A stretch of DNA of 11,353 nt from PCC-6802 sp031388585 (lineage in GTDB: Bacteria > Cyanobacteriota > Cyanobacteriia > Pseudanabaenales > Pseudanabaenaceae). The stretch lies in assembly GCA_031388585.1 (NCBI GenBank), contig JANMRU010000339.1, positions 1-11,353 of the forward strand, read 5' to 3'. A model generated the notes under the pieces. That model did not search any database. It saw only the letters and a program-made list of their open reading frames with translations, and had not been told where the DNA came from. Shown here one piece after another: positions 1-6,118 of this stretch; positions within the stretch are counted from its first letter, which is position 1, and the number at the start of each line of letters is the position of its first letter. Made by a program: the position numbers and the translations under genes.

Positions 1-111
1 GTGACCACGTTGCGTTTACAGCAGCGCAATGTCTTGGATTATCTTTCTCAAGCCTGTCTTGCCAAGCGCAATAATCTGCCGTCTCCTTCCCTTCTTCCCT
101 TAATTCCCTAA
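1..111 (+). CDS. C-terminal end of an IS66-like transposase (partial, 5' end outside window)
   Basis: Frame 1 is open from the first base and encodes 36 residues before TAA at 109-111. The peptide contains TLRLQQRNVLDYLSQAC and ends near SPSLLP. A basic/glutamine stretch, then NVLDYL, then a P-S-LLP tail is how I remember the C-terminus of cyanobacterial IS66-family transposases. The GTG at position 1 is simply an internal codon, since the rest of the gene lies off the window. The terminal bases of the element may lie near 122-126 (TTTAC, which reads GTAAA on the other strand, similar to the GTAA start of IS66 ends), directly before the ABC ATPase remnant. This end assignment is inference. 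The family call is from recognition of a short tail only and could be wrong. Confidence 0.55.
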   Translation: MTTLRLQQRNVLDYLSQACLAKRNNLPSPSLLPLIP

Positions 112-129
112 TTCAGGCGACTTTACCCT

Positions 130-626
130 GTGTACGAATACAAGAAAACTAAGTTAATCCAAGTGCGAAGCCAGATTGGTTTTATTTTTCAAGCCCATAA
201 CTTACTGAAATGCTTCAAGGCTTGGGAAAACGTGAATATGTCTCTAAAATTACATCAGGAGATATCAGTCGATCGACGCAAGCGCAAATCTATCGCGATG
301 TTAGAAGCAGTGGGTTTGCACGATCGAGTCGATTACTATCCTGAGAATCTATCAGGGGGGCAAAAGCAGCGGGTGGCGATCGCACGGGCGCTGGTCATCC
401 TAAGTTGGTTCTGGCCGATGAACCAACAGCGGCATTAGATAAAAAATCAGGTCGAGACGTGGTAGAAATCATGCAGAAACTAGCAAAGGAACAGGGCTGT
501 GCAATTTTGCTCGTCACCCATGACAATCGCATCCTGGATATCGCCGATCGCATTGTCCACATGGAAGATGGTCGGTTAGTTAACGATCGCACAACGGTAA
601 CTTCTATTGCTAGTCAAGTCATATAA
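130..626 (+). pseudogene. devA: DevA-type ABC exporter ATPase, 5'-truncated and frameshifted
   Basis: This is the remnant of a DevA-family ATPase, the nucleotide-binding subunit of DevBCA exporters, which in heterocyst formers export envelope glycolipids with a membrane-fusion protein and TolC. The first frame (130-438) shows the Q-loop region (GFIFQAHNLL) and the signature LSGGQKQR. After the signature the product switches frame: from about 396 the other frame reads HPKLVLADEPTAALD (Walker B, D-loop), then LLVTHDNRILDIADRI (H-loop) to TAA at 624-626. The change fits a deletion of 1 base (or 4) at about 394-396. Walker A and everything before it are missing, and the homology begins just after the IS66-like tail. 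So two independent lesions are visible. No devB or devC is seen, although they could lie outside the window on the upstream side. The symbol denotes the family of origin, not a working gene. Confidence 0.85.
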
Positions 627-760
627 CCAAATGAGGTCACAAATCAGATGACTCAAGCGTGAATTTGCCATCCACTTTGGCTTGCTTCACCGTGTGATTA
701 ATTTTACAGAGTAATTTGGATATACGCTAGCGAACTCCACCTCATATACTACGGGCATTT

Positions 761-2158
761 TCACTTGTGGATCATACGGCTCATTTGTTCAAGATCGAGC
801 ACTTCTGCTAGTTGCACCTCAGTCATTAACCCCTTTTCCAAAACTATCTGACGCAGGGATTTGCCTGTCGCTAGCGATTCCTTGGCAATTTCTGCACTAT
901 TGAGATAGCCAATGTGCGTATTCAGAGCGGTAACCAGCGATAAACTACCCTCTGCATAATCTAGGCAGCGATCGCGCATCACGGTAATACCACTAATACA
1001 CTTCAGGGCTAGGCTATTCAGCGCATTACCCAAAATTTCAATACTGTGGAGTAGGTTATAAGCAATTAGCGGCATCATCACATTTAGTTCCAACTGACCC
1101 GCCTGAGCCGCCATCATGATGCTGGCATCCAATCCCATTACCTGGAAACAGACCATGTTGGTCATCTCCGCAATCACAGGATTATATTTGCCTGGCATGA
1201 TCGAAGATCCGGGCTGTACGGGTGGTAGTTGAATTTCCTTGAGGCCAGTTTTGGGGCCAGAGTCAAGCAGGCGCAGATCGTTAGCGATTTTATTACTATC
1301 TTGAGCCAAGTTGCGCAAAGCCCCCGATACATGCACGAAGGGAGCCATACTCTGCATCGCTGCCATCAGATTAGGCGCAGGTTTAAGCTCATATTTTGTT
1401 AGATCGCTCAGTACTCGCGCGACGCGATCGCAATATTGGGGATGCGTATTCAAACCTGTCCCAGCCGCACTGCCGCCCAAGCCTAGCAGTTTGAGATCGT
1501 CCGAGGTTTGACGAATGCGCCGTGTATGATCGCTAATAATCTGGGCATAGGCTCCAAACTCATCACCCAGCCTCACGGGAACGGCATCCTGTAAGTGGGT
1601 ACGTCCGGACTTAATTACATCATGAAATTCTTCAGCTTTTTGAGTCAGGACAGCTTCGAGATTAGAGAGGGCAGGATACAGAAAACGTTCTAGGGCGATC
1701 GATGCCCCAATCCGAATTGCAGTTGGGATCACATCATTGGTGGATTGGCCGTAGTTGACGATATCGTTTGGGCTAAGGCGATCGTAGTTGCCTTTTTTGT
1801 CGCCAATAATTTCCAGCGCCCGATTGGCTAGGACTTCATTCACATTCATGTGGTGCGACGTACCTGCACCTGCTTGATAAATATCAACGACGAACTGATC
1901 CCTTAATGCCCCATCCAAGATTTCATCGCAGGCTGTGGCGATCGCCTCACCAGCGTCTTTGGGAATGCAACCTAGCTCGGCATTGACTATTGCTGTAGCC
2001 TTTTTAATCAGGAGACAAGCATCGACGTAGACGGGTAGAGGCTTAATTTCACTAATCTCAAAGTTGGCGATCGCTCTAGCAGTCTGGATGCCGTAATAAG
2101 CACGATCGGGGATTGACATCTCTCCCATAGAATCGCGCTCTACTCTATGTTGTTGCAT
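761..2158 (-). CDS. aspA: Aspartate ammonia-lyase-like enzyme (aspartase/fumarase superfamily)
   Basis: The 465-residue product has the usual length and layout of the aspartase/class II fumarase superfamily, which forms cytosolic tetramers that add or remove fumarate's partner group. Likely reaction: L-aspartate to fumarate plus ammonia. The N-terminus (AYYGIQTARAIANFEIS, about 20-36) resembles AspA more than FumC. Substrate-site residues sit at the canonical numbers: T100 (GAGTS), S139-T140 (GQSTND), T187-H188 (GRTHLQ), and S318, K324 and N326 in GSSIMPGKYNP. Two positions look unusual to me: H103 where Asn is normal in the GTSxNMN motif, and Y325 where Val is normal in the flexible catalytic loop. 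The start ATG at 2156-2158 has no clear Shine-Dalgarno sequence, but the N-terminus matches the family at once. The gene stands alone. Fumarase, or a related lyase with another substrate, remains possible. Confidence 0.85.
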   Translation of the reverse strand: MQQHRVERDSMGEMSIPDRAYYGIQTARAIANFEISEIKPLPVYVDACLLIKKATAIVNAELGCIPKDAGEAIATACDEILDGALRDQFVVDIYQAGAGTSHHMNVNEVLANRALEIIGDKKGNYDRLSPNDIVNYGQSTNDVIPTAIRIGASIALERFLYPALSNLEAVLTQKAEEFHDVIKSGRTHLQDAVPVRLGDEFGAYAQIISDHTRRIRQTSDDLKLLGLGGSAAGTGLNTHPQYCDRVARVLSDLTKYELKPAPNLMAAMQSMAPFVHVSGALRNLAQDSNKIANDLRLLDSGPKTGLKEIQLPPVQPGSSIMPGKYNPVIAEMTNMVCFQVMGLDASIMMAAQAGQLELNVMMPLIAYNLLHSIEILGNALNSLALKCISGITVMRDRCLDYAEGSLSLVTALNTHIGYLNSAEIAKESLATGKSLRQIVLEKGLMTEVQLAEVLDLEQMSRMIHK

Positions 2159-2298
2159 ATATGTTTATTTTTCTGTGCTGAATGGGAATAGTGATAGTAA
2201 ATGGAGGGATATTGTGAAAAATGGTTTGCAAGCAACGACTAAATTTAGTTGGCTTAGAAGGTCTATCTTGAAGCTAATCAACCATAGAGTCTAGTGAA

Positions 2299-2430
2299 TC
2301 ATAGAAAGTGTTTAGGTAGACGTTTGTCAACTTTTGAAGACATTATAAAGTTAATTTCTTCTTCGGGATCGCTATAAAACATTTCTAGTATGGATTGCAA
2401 GCTCATCGATCCCTTAAACCCTTGCTGCAT
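2299..2430 (-). CDS. Possible small hypothetical protein, 43 aa (or 35 aa)
   Basis: This is a short ORF on the reverse strand, from ATG at 2428-2430 to TGA at 2299-2301. The peptide starts MQQGFKGSMSLQSILEM, continues FYSDPEEEINFI and ends KRLPKHFL, a balanced composition that looks more like protein than chance. A second in-frame ATG at 2404-2406 is preceded by AAGGG about 4 bases upstream, so a 35-residue product (MSLQSILEMF...) is the better-supported start. I do not recognise the family. It could equally be the remnant of a longer gene, because the frame is open for nine codons upstream of the first ATG without another start. The 14-bp palindrome at 2426-2439 covers the first ATG. Confidence 0.25.
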   Translation of the reverse strand: MQQGFKGSMSLQSILEMFYSDPEEEINFIMSSKVDKRLPKHFL

Positions 2431-2439
2431 AATTATGCA
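2426..2439. promoter_or_regulatory. 14-bp perfect palindrome, operator candidate
   Basis: TGCATAATTATGCA reads the same on both strands. It lies 38 bp before the ATG of the four-Cys protein gene and over the first ATG of the small minus-strand ORF, a reasonable place for a dimeric repressor or activator to act on either gene. No regulator is known, so the role is inferred only from symmetry and position. Confidence 0.25.
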
Positions 2440-2477
2440 AATAAATACCTGGTTACTTTAAAACACTTTTGGAATAA

Positions 2478-2804
2478 ATGAATTTCTCAACAAATTCAGA
2501 TTTAACTTGTCGTTTTTGTCGGCACTACAATCCTGTTGGCAGGAGAGGGGGGAACTGCCAGAAACTTCAAGCTTCTGTAGAAGCAACCTGGTCTGCCTGT
2601 ACGCTGGCTGTTACAGCATTTAACCGTGAGTGGAAAACTCCGACCGAAATCACGAATAGCATTCCTGTCCAGGTGAATTCTCTAGCCTCCCAAATTGAAG
2701 AGTACGAAGAACTTTACGAACAGGTATACGAGCAGATGGTCGAACAGATGGCTGAGGAGACTTTGGCCGAGAATACCTCTATGGCATTTGCCAGACTTAA
2801 ATGA
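2478..2804 (+). CDS. Small conserved cyanobacterial four-cysteine protein with acidic coiled-coil tail
   Basis: The product is 108 aa. The N-terminal half has C11-x2-C14-x12-C27-x13-C41 in the context TCRFCRHYNPVGRRGGNCQ and W38-S-A-C41. I recognise this pattern (CRxCxxYxPxGRRGGxC...W.AC) from uncharacterised small cyanobacterial proteins, but I know no function. The four Cys could bind zinc or an Fe-S centre, which is an inference. Residues about 68-98 are rich in Glu, Gln and Tyr with repeated YEQ/VEQM and are probably an amphipathic helix or coiled coil. There is no signal peptide or membrane segment, so it is probably cytosolic. The start ATG at 2478 is preceded by a weak purine run (GGAAT). 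The gene stands alone: the next gene is convergent and is separated by hairpin repeats. Confidence 0.75.
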   Translation: MNFSTNSDLTCRFCRHYNPVGRRGGNCQKLQASVEATWSACTLAVTAFNREWKTPTEITNSIPVQVNSLASQIEEYEELYEQVYEQMVEQMAEETLAENTSMAFARLK

Positions 2805-2840
2805 TTCACCTTACCTAGAACTAAAGAAGATCTATGATTT

Positions 2841-2890
2841 TAAGGGGATTTGGGCTATGCCCCAATTGAGGTTGCAGCCCTCAAACTCTC
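2841..2890. repeat. Degenerate double-hairpin repeat downstream of the four-Cys gene
   Basis: Two hairpins follow each other: GGGC-TAT-GCCC (2852-2855 / 2859-2862), inside a looser TTGGG/CCCAA pairing, then TTGAGG / CCTCAA (2866-2871 / 2879-2884) with a 7-base loop. They are preceded by TTAAGGGG. The order (TTA-GGGG, GC-rich triloop hairpin, second hairpin) is the same as in the tandem repeats at 5834-6006, so this looks like a diverged member of that family. It could also serve as a terminator for the upstream gene, although there is no T run. Confidence 0.45.
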
Positions 2891-2908
2891 CATATAATTC
2901 TTTCTTGA

Positions 2909-3052
2909 AATCATTTCATGTAACATCTGTTACAGCAAATTGCAACCAAACCCACCACAGATAAATCATTAAAACCCATGCGGGGGGCTGTGCCCCTGCG
3001 ACCAGCTTTTTGTGGTGGACTCGGAGTCGATCAAAAACTGCTGTAAATGATT
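2909..3052. repeat. Nested inverted repeat between convergent genes (possible bidirectional terminator or palindromic element)
   Basis: Complementary pairs are nested from outside to inside: AATCAT (2909-2914) / ATGATT (3047-3052); TTACAGCA (2930-2937) / TGCTGTAA (3039-3046); CCACCACA (2952-2959) / TGTGGTGG (3011-3018); and a central GGGGC-TGT-GCCCC (2984-2988 / 2992-2996). A small extra hairpin GACTC-G-GAGTC lies at 3019-3029. The right half runs up to the stop codon of the CcdA gene. The two convergent genes need termination here, and such a fold could serve both strands. It could alternatively be a decayed miniature transposon. The structure is seen by base matching only; no energy was calculated. 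Confidence 0.45.
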
Positions 3053-3789
3053 CAGGCGATACGACTGAGAATCGAGATTGTACCAAAGCCAATCAAAATG
3101 ATTCCGCTTACTCGTGTCAACCAGCCCGACCAAGTTCGAATCGCAACAATCTGTTTTAATGCCCCAGTAAAGGTGCCAGCCAATACCAACGGCAAGATGG
3201 AACCGATCGCATAGGCGAGCAGAAATCCTGCACCGATCGCAATGCTACCAGTTGTACTAACCCATGTAAGTAGCGTTACAAGTACGGGCGTGCTACAAGG
3301 AGAAGCCACCAAACCAAATGTCAGCCCTACCAAGTAGGATCTCAAAGCATTGGGGAGTTGCCGCGAAATCTCGATGTTTCCCCAGTTAGGTAGCTGCATG
3401 GGTAAGATTTCTAATAGCTGTAATCCCATGGCGATCGCCACCACACCCATTAGTATTGACCACCCCCAACCCACCTGACCGTAGATTTTCCCCAGCAAGG
3501 CGGCGGCTAGACCCAGTCCTGTAAGCGTAGTAGCGCAGCCCATTGCAAACCATGCCGACTGCGTTGCCGCAGTCCAACTACTTTTTGACTCAAAGCCACC
3601 GATATAACCAATGGTCAAAGGCAGCATCGAGAGCGTGCAGGGTGACAAACTAGTTGCCAGTCCAGCCAGAAACATAAAGCCAATACTAAAAGGCGAAAGA
3701 TGAGCTAACTGGGCGCTTACCAAGACATCCGACCACTGTTCAAGTCGGTACAGACCCAGTTGTAAAGATTCAGTTAGAGGTTCAAACAT
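3052..3789 (-). CDS. ccdA: CcdA-type membrane thiol:disulfide transporter (cytochrome c biogenesis, system II)
   Basis: CcdA carries reducing equivalents from cytoplasmic thioredoxin across the thylakoid or plasma membrane, to keep apocytochrome c cysteines reduced for haem attachment by the Ccs1/CcsA (ResBC) machinery. The 245-residue product has about six hydrophobic segments (roughly 35-60, 78-100, 107-130, 155-178, 184-207, 218-243). The two redox cysteines are in matching contexts at the start of TM1 and TM4: C51 (LSPCT) and C165 (ASPCSTP), as expected for the DsbD/CcdA fold. An extra Cys sits at 85. Start ATG is at 3787-3789, only 17 bp after the stop of the LipM-like gene, so the two are probably co-transcribed. 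No ccs1 or ccsA neighbour is visible. The 3' end abuts the nested inverted repeat. Confidence 0.9.
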   Translation of the reverse strand: MFEPLTESLQLGLYRLEQWSDVLVSAQLAHLSPFSIGFMFLAGLATSLSPCTLSMLPLTIGYIGGFESKSSWTAATQSAWFAMGCATTLTGLGLAAALLGKIYGQVGWGWSILMGVVAIAMGLQLLEILPMQLPNWGNIEISRQLPNALRSYLVGLTFGLVASPCSTPVLVTLLTWVSTTGSIAIGAGFLLAYAIGSILPLVLAGTFTGALKQIVAIRTWSGWLTRVSGIILIGFGTISILSRIA

Positions 3790-3806
3790 ATACAGCTATT
3801 TTACCG

Positions 3807-4532
3807 TTATCCCAATTCGGGTAAGGTATCGAGGGGGAAATCCACAAACTGAGCGCCGAAGTGCTCTTCTGCCGCCTGGGTCAGAGCCGCGATCGCCCGA
3901 TCCATTAATTGTTCTTCACCACGAATAGGACGATCTAGTAACTCCGCCAAGCCCACAACAGGTGTTTCAATACCAAAAATTTGCTGGAGTAATGCATAGT
4001 CAGGCTCGATCGCAATCGAGCCATGTTGCAACACAGAATTATGTCGATATAGCTGAGCGCTGCCAATTAATTTTCGGCCATCGGAGGTAACTAGATCGGC
4101 ACTGGTTGCTGTGGCAAAACAATTGGGATTGTGCATGTATCCCCTCCCTGCTTTACCGTATTGAAGTTGGATACCCAAATCTGCAAATCCCTGGATTAGA
4201 AATTCGCAGATATATTCGTAGGTTTCTCGGCGCTTGCCATCGGTGCTAGTAATTACGGCATACGTGAGATCGCCCTTATGCAATACTGCCCGCCCACCAC
4301 TAGGACGACGGACTAGCTCTAAACCCTCCGCGATCGCAAGATCGTGCCAGCGATCGGGAATTTCTCTCTGGTGATAGCCTAAAGAAATCGCGGCTGGTGA
4401 CCACCGATAAAACCGCAGTATGGAGTAAGCTTGCCTGCATTGGGAATGCTGGTCTAGCAACCAACTATCCAATGCCATCTGTTTTATGCCAGATGTTCTG
4501 AACTGCGGCAGCAGCCGCCAAACGCTTGACAT
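3807..4532 (-). CDS. lipM: Lipoate-protein ligase A family protein, probably LipM-like octanoyltransferase
   Basis: The 241-residue product belongs to the BPL/LplA/LipB cofactor-transferase family, which attaches octanoate or lipoate to the lipoyl domains of 2-oxoacid dehydrogenases and GcvH. Visible motifs are RRPSGGRAVLH (75-85), the acyl pocket loop, and GRKLIGSAQ with the conserved lysine K154. C138 in NPNCF lies 16 residues before K154. This resembles B. subtilis LipM (a CF motif, then GRK-GSAQ, then LQHGSI), where the Cys forms the octanoyl-thioester, so octanoyl-ACP transfer is more likely than ATP-dependent lipoate ligation. The length also fits LipM/LplA without the C-terminal accessory domain. 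The start ATG at 4530-4532 lies 32 bp after the YbjN-domain gene, and ccdA follows at 17 bp, which suggests an operon. LipM versus ligase is an inference from the Cys. Confidence 0.75.
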   Translation of the reverse strand: MSSVWRLLPQFRTSGIKQMALDSWLLDQHSQCRQAYSILRFYRWSPAAISLGYHQREIPDRWHDLAIAEGLELVRRPSGGRAVLHKGDLTYAVITSTDGKRRETYEYICEFLIQGFADLGIQLQYGKAGRGYMHNPNCFATATSADLVTSDGRKLIGSAQLYRHNSVLQHGSIAIEPDYALLQQIFGIETPVVGLAELLDRPIRGEEQLMDRAIAALTQAAEEHFGAQFVDFPLDTLPELG

Positions 4533-4564
4533 TAGCTATCGATTTCAAGATGCTAAAGCCTCAG

Positions 4565-5026
4565 CTAAGCGCCAAATTCTGCTTTTAGTAATTCATCATT
4601 TTCGTCAGCGATCGCCGCCACAATGCCAATAGTACGGGCGATCTCCTTCGGTGAAAGATCGTCAACTGAACGCGCTGAAATCACGATGACGCGATCGCCT
4701 TGAATGGCATATCTGGACTCAAATGTCTCCGCTGCATTCTTTTCTAGGAGCAACTTCATCAGTTTTGCTTCATCTTTAACGGGATAGGAGAGTACAGTTG
4801 CTAGCACCGTAAATATATCTGAGGGCGTTTCGCCCGTAATATTCACAATCACCTCGACAGTGCCATAGTGAAATTTCCATGTATCGCCTGGCTGATTGAC
4901 TACTGCCGTTTTCTCAGGATCCATTGAGGAAATAACAGTTTGAATTGTTTCAGCATGGTTGAAAATGTTAGCTGAATCAATCATTTCGTCCGTACCTATT
5001 ATTGTGGTTTCAGTGCTTGATGGCAT
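4565..5026 (-). CDS. YbjN-domain protein of unknown role
   Basis: The product is 153 aa. Its core (about 25-150) fits the YbjN family, which has a fold like type III secretion chaperones: an amphipathic first helix, the strand region WKFHYGTVEVIVNI (50-63), helix DIFTVLATVLSYPV, the central LLLEKNAAETFESRYAIQGD (93-112), and a C-terminal helix IARTIGIVAAIADENDELL. Proteins of this family are common and uncharacterised in cyanobacteria. There are no catalytic residues, signal peptide or membrane segment, so it is probably a cytosolic binding or chaperone-like protein. The start is uncertain: ATG at 5024-5026 has no clear ribosome site, and Met15 (preceded by GGACGAA) is an alternative that would remove a polar extension. 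It lies second in the four-gene minus-strand cluster, 58 bp after the ATPase gene and 32 bp before the LipM-like gene. Confidence 0.75.
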   Translation of the reverse strand: MPSSTETTIIGTDEMIDSANIFNHAETIQTVISSMDPEKTAVVNQPGDTWKFHYGTVEVIVNITGETPSDIFTVLATVLSYPVKDEAKLMKLLLEKNAAETFESRYAIQGDRVIVISARSVDDLSPKEIARTIGIVAAIADENDELLKAEFGA

Positions 5027-5084
5027 GGGAAATTCATTTTAAAGGTCTAGATTTACTGTATACCAGACATTGCACTTTGCCTAT

Positions 5085-5723
5085 CTAAGAATTACCAACC
5101 AATGGGGTTAAATTACCATCTGATATCCGCCAAATGCGATCGGCAATTGACTTGAGTTCCTCTGGCTCGTGGCTGACTACTAATAAAGTCCAGTCTTTTT
5201 TAAGTGTTGCCAATAACTTCAGTAGCTGTCGCCGCATCGACCAGTCCAAGCCTGCAGTTGGTTCGTCTAGTAATAGCAATCCTGGCTGCCGAATTAACTG
5301 CACTGCTAAAGCGAGGCGGCGCTGCTGTCCACCACTGAGAGAGTTAGGCGACGCATTCAGCGGAATCTGTGCCAAACCCACAGATTGCAATGACGCATCC
5401 AGGCGATCGCCATCAAGATTGATATGTCCGAGCCGCAGTTCTTCTAAGATTGTATTGCCACAAAAATGTCGCTCAGGAAACTGAAATACCAACCCACATA
5501 GCTGTTGAAGGTGATCGGGGGTGAGTTCTTGGCTACGCCAGCAAACTGCACCACTATGCCACTCAACAAAACCAGCTAAAATTTCTAATAGAGTGCTTTT
5601 ACCTGAGCCACTTGGTCCTACTACGAGCCCCAACTCCTGTGGTGCCAATTCTAAAGAAATCCCTTTTAAAATAGGCTTAGGCGTGGCAGGAGGGTGGTAA
5701 ACCAAATCTCGGATCGATAGCAT
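5085..5723 (-). CDS. ABC transporter ATP-binding protein, ECF/CbiO-like
   Basis: The 212-residue product is a complete nucleotide-binding subunit: Walker A GPSGSGKST (36-44), Q-loop in FQFPERHF (80-87), signature LSGGQQRR (129-136), Walker B LLLLDEP (149-155), D-loop AGLD (157-160) and H-loop H185. The FQFPE Q-loop context is characteristic of energy-coupling-factor/CbiO ATPases (vitamin and metal uptake), and the protein also resembles the chloroplast ABCI11-type soluble ATPases of plants. No permease or substrate-binding gene is adjacent, so the substrate cannot be read from context. It is slightly shorter than typical EcfA (about 270-280 aa), lacking the C-terminal dimerisation extension. 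It is the promoter-proximal gene of the minus-strand cluster. The start ATG at 5721-5723 fits the family N-terminus. The repeat-rich spacer lies upstream. Confidence 0.85.
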   Translation of the reverse strand: MLSIRDLVYHPPATPKPILKGISLELAPQELGLVVGPSGSGKSTLLEILAGFVEWHSGAVCWRSQELTPDHLQQLCGLVFQFPERHFCGNTILEELRLGHINLDGDRLDASLQSVGLAQIPLNASPNSLSGGQQRRLALAVQLIRQPGLLLLDEPTAGLDWSMRRQLLKLLATLKKDWTLLVVSHEPEELKSIADRIWRISDGNLTPLVGNS

Positions 5724-5820
5724 AATGAGGTTGTGGAACAGGTGAAGATTTGCTTCGTCTTTCGATCAGCGGGCTCAGTTTGTGGAACTAAACTTATGAC
5801 AGCCTAACATTAGTCACAAA

Positions 5821-6007
5821 TATAGCAATCCTAGATGAAATGGAAATTAGGGGTTTGGGGGCTTTGCCTCCATAAAGGGGTTTCACCCTTTAGCCCTAAA
5901 CAAATAGAAACTGATTGCTATGATGAAATGTAAATTGGGGGTTTGGGGGCTTTGCCCCCATAAAGGGGTTTCACCTAGCCCTAAACAAATAGAAACTGAT
6001 TGCTATA
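5821..6007. repeat. Tandem structured repeat, two units of 88 and 85 bp, flanked by TATAGCAATC inverted repeats
   Basis: Unit 1 (5834-5921) and unit 2 (5922-6006) are nearly identical; unit 2 lacks 3 bases and has a few substitutions. Each unit contains a GC-rich triloop hairpin, GGGGGC-TTT-GCCTCC in unit 1 (5857-5871, one G-T wobble) and GGGGGC-TTT-GCCCCC in unit 2 (5945-5959). Unit 1 has a second hairpin AAAGGG/CCCTTT around 5875-5892 that the 3-base loss in unit 2 weakens, and a TTAGGG (5847-5852) / CCCTAA (5894-5899) outer pairing. Each unit ends in GATTGCTAT, complementary to ATAGCAATC at 5822-5830. So the order is left end, unit 1, right end, unit 2, right end, as expected if a miniature palindromic element was partly duplicated. 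No ORF crosses it. Confidence 0.8.
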
Positions 6008-6118
6008 CCACTAGTCTATCGGTCTATCGGCTTCTAGTTGATGGGTGAATCGAAGCTAGGAAGTCTTTGGGGTGTATTTTCGAGGATTTTCAACCCATCA
6101 AAAAATTCTTGGCATAAC
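6008..6118. other. Non-coding spacer with small repeats
   Basis: This spacer lies between the two repeat elements. It contains an 8-bp tandem duplication (TCTATCGG twice, about 6015-6030) and a 9-bp inverted repeat TTGATGGGT (6038-6046) / ACCCATCAA (6093-6101) separated by 46 bp. I see no ORF or RNA gene in it. Confidence 0.4.

Larger units (their letters stand above)
2159..2477. other. 319-bp divergent intergenic region
   Basis: This AT-rich region separates the aspartase-like gene (minus) from the four-Cys gene (plus). It holds one short minus-strand ORF (2299-2430), a perfect 12-bp palindrome ACTAAATTTAGT at 2238-2249 and a perfect 14-bp palindrome at 2426-2439. Promoters for both flanking genes should lie here, but I could not identify convincing -10/-35 pairs. 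Confidence 0.5.

Noticed and set aside
130..626. Programmed frameshift in the DevA-type gene
   Set aside because: There is no slippery heptamer or stimulatory structure at the shift, and the Walker A half is missing as well, so simple decay explains it better.
637..726. Short minus-strand open frame ending KQAKVDGKFTLESSDL between the DevA remnant and the aspartase-like gene
   Set aside because: It has a protein-like composition but no start codon and an in-frame stop upstream. It may be the tail of a decayed gene, which cannot be shown from 29 codons.
2695..2964. 89-residue plus-strand ORF overlapping the four-Cys gene
   Set aside because: It is a shadow in another frame of the Glu-rich tail, and continues into the hairpin repeats.
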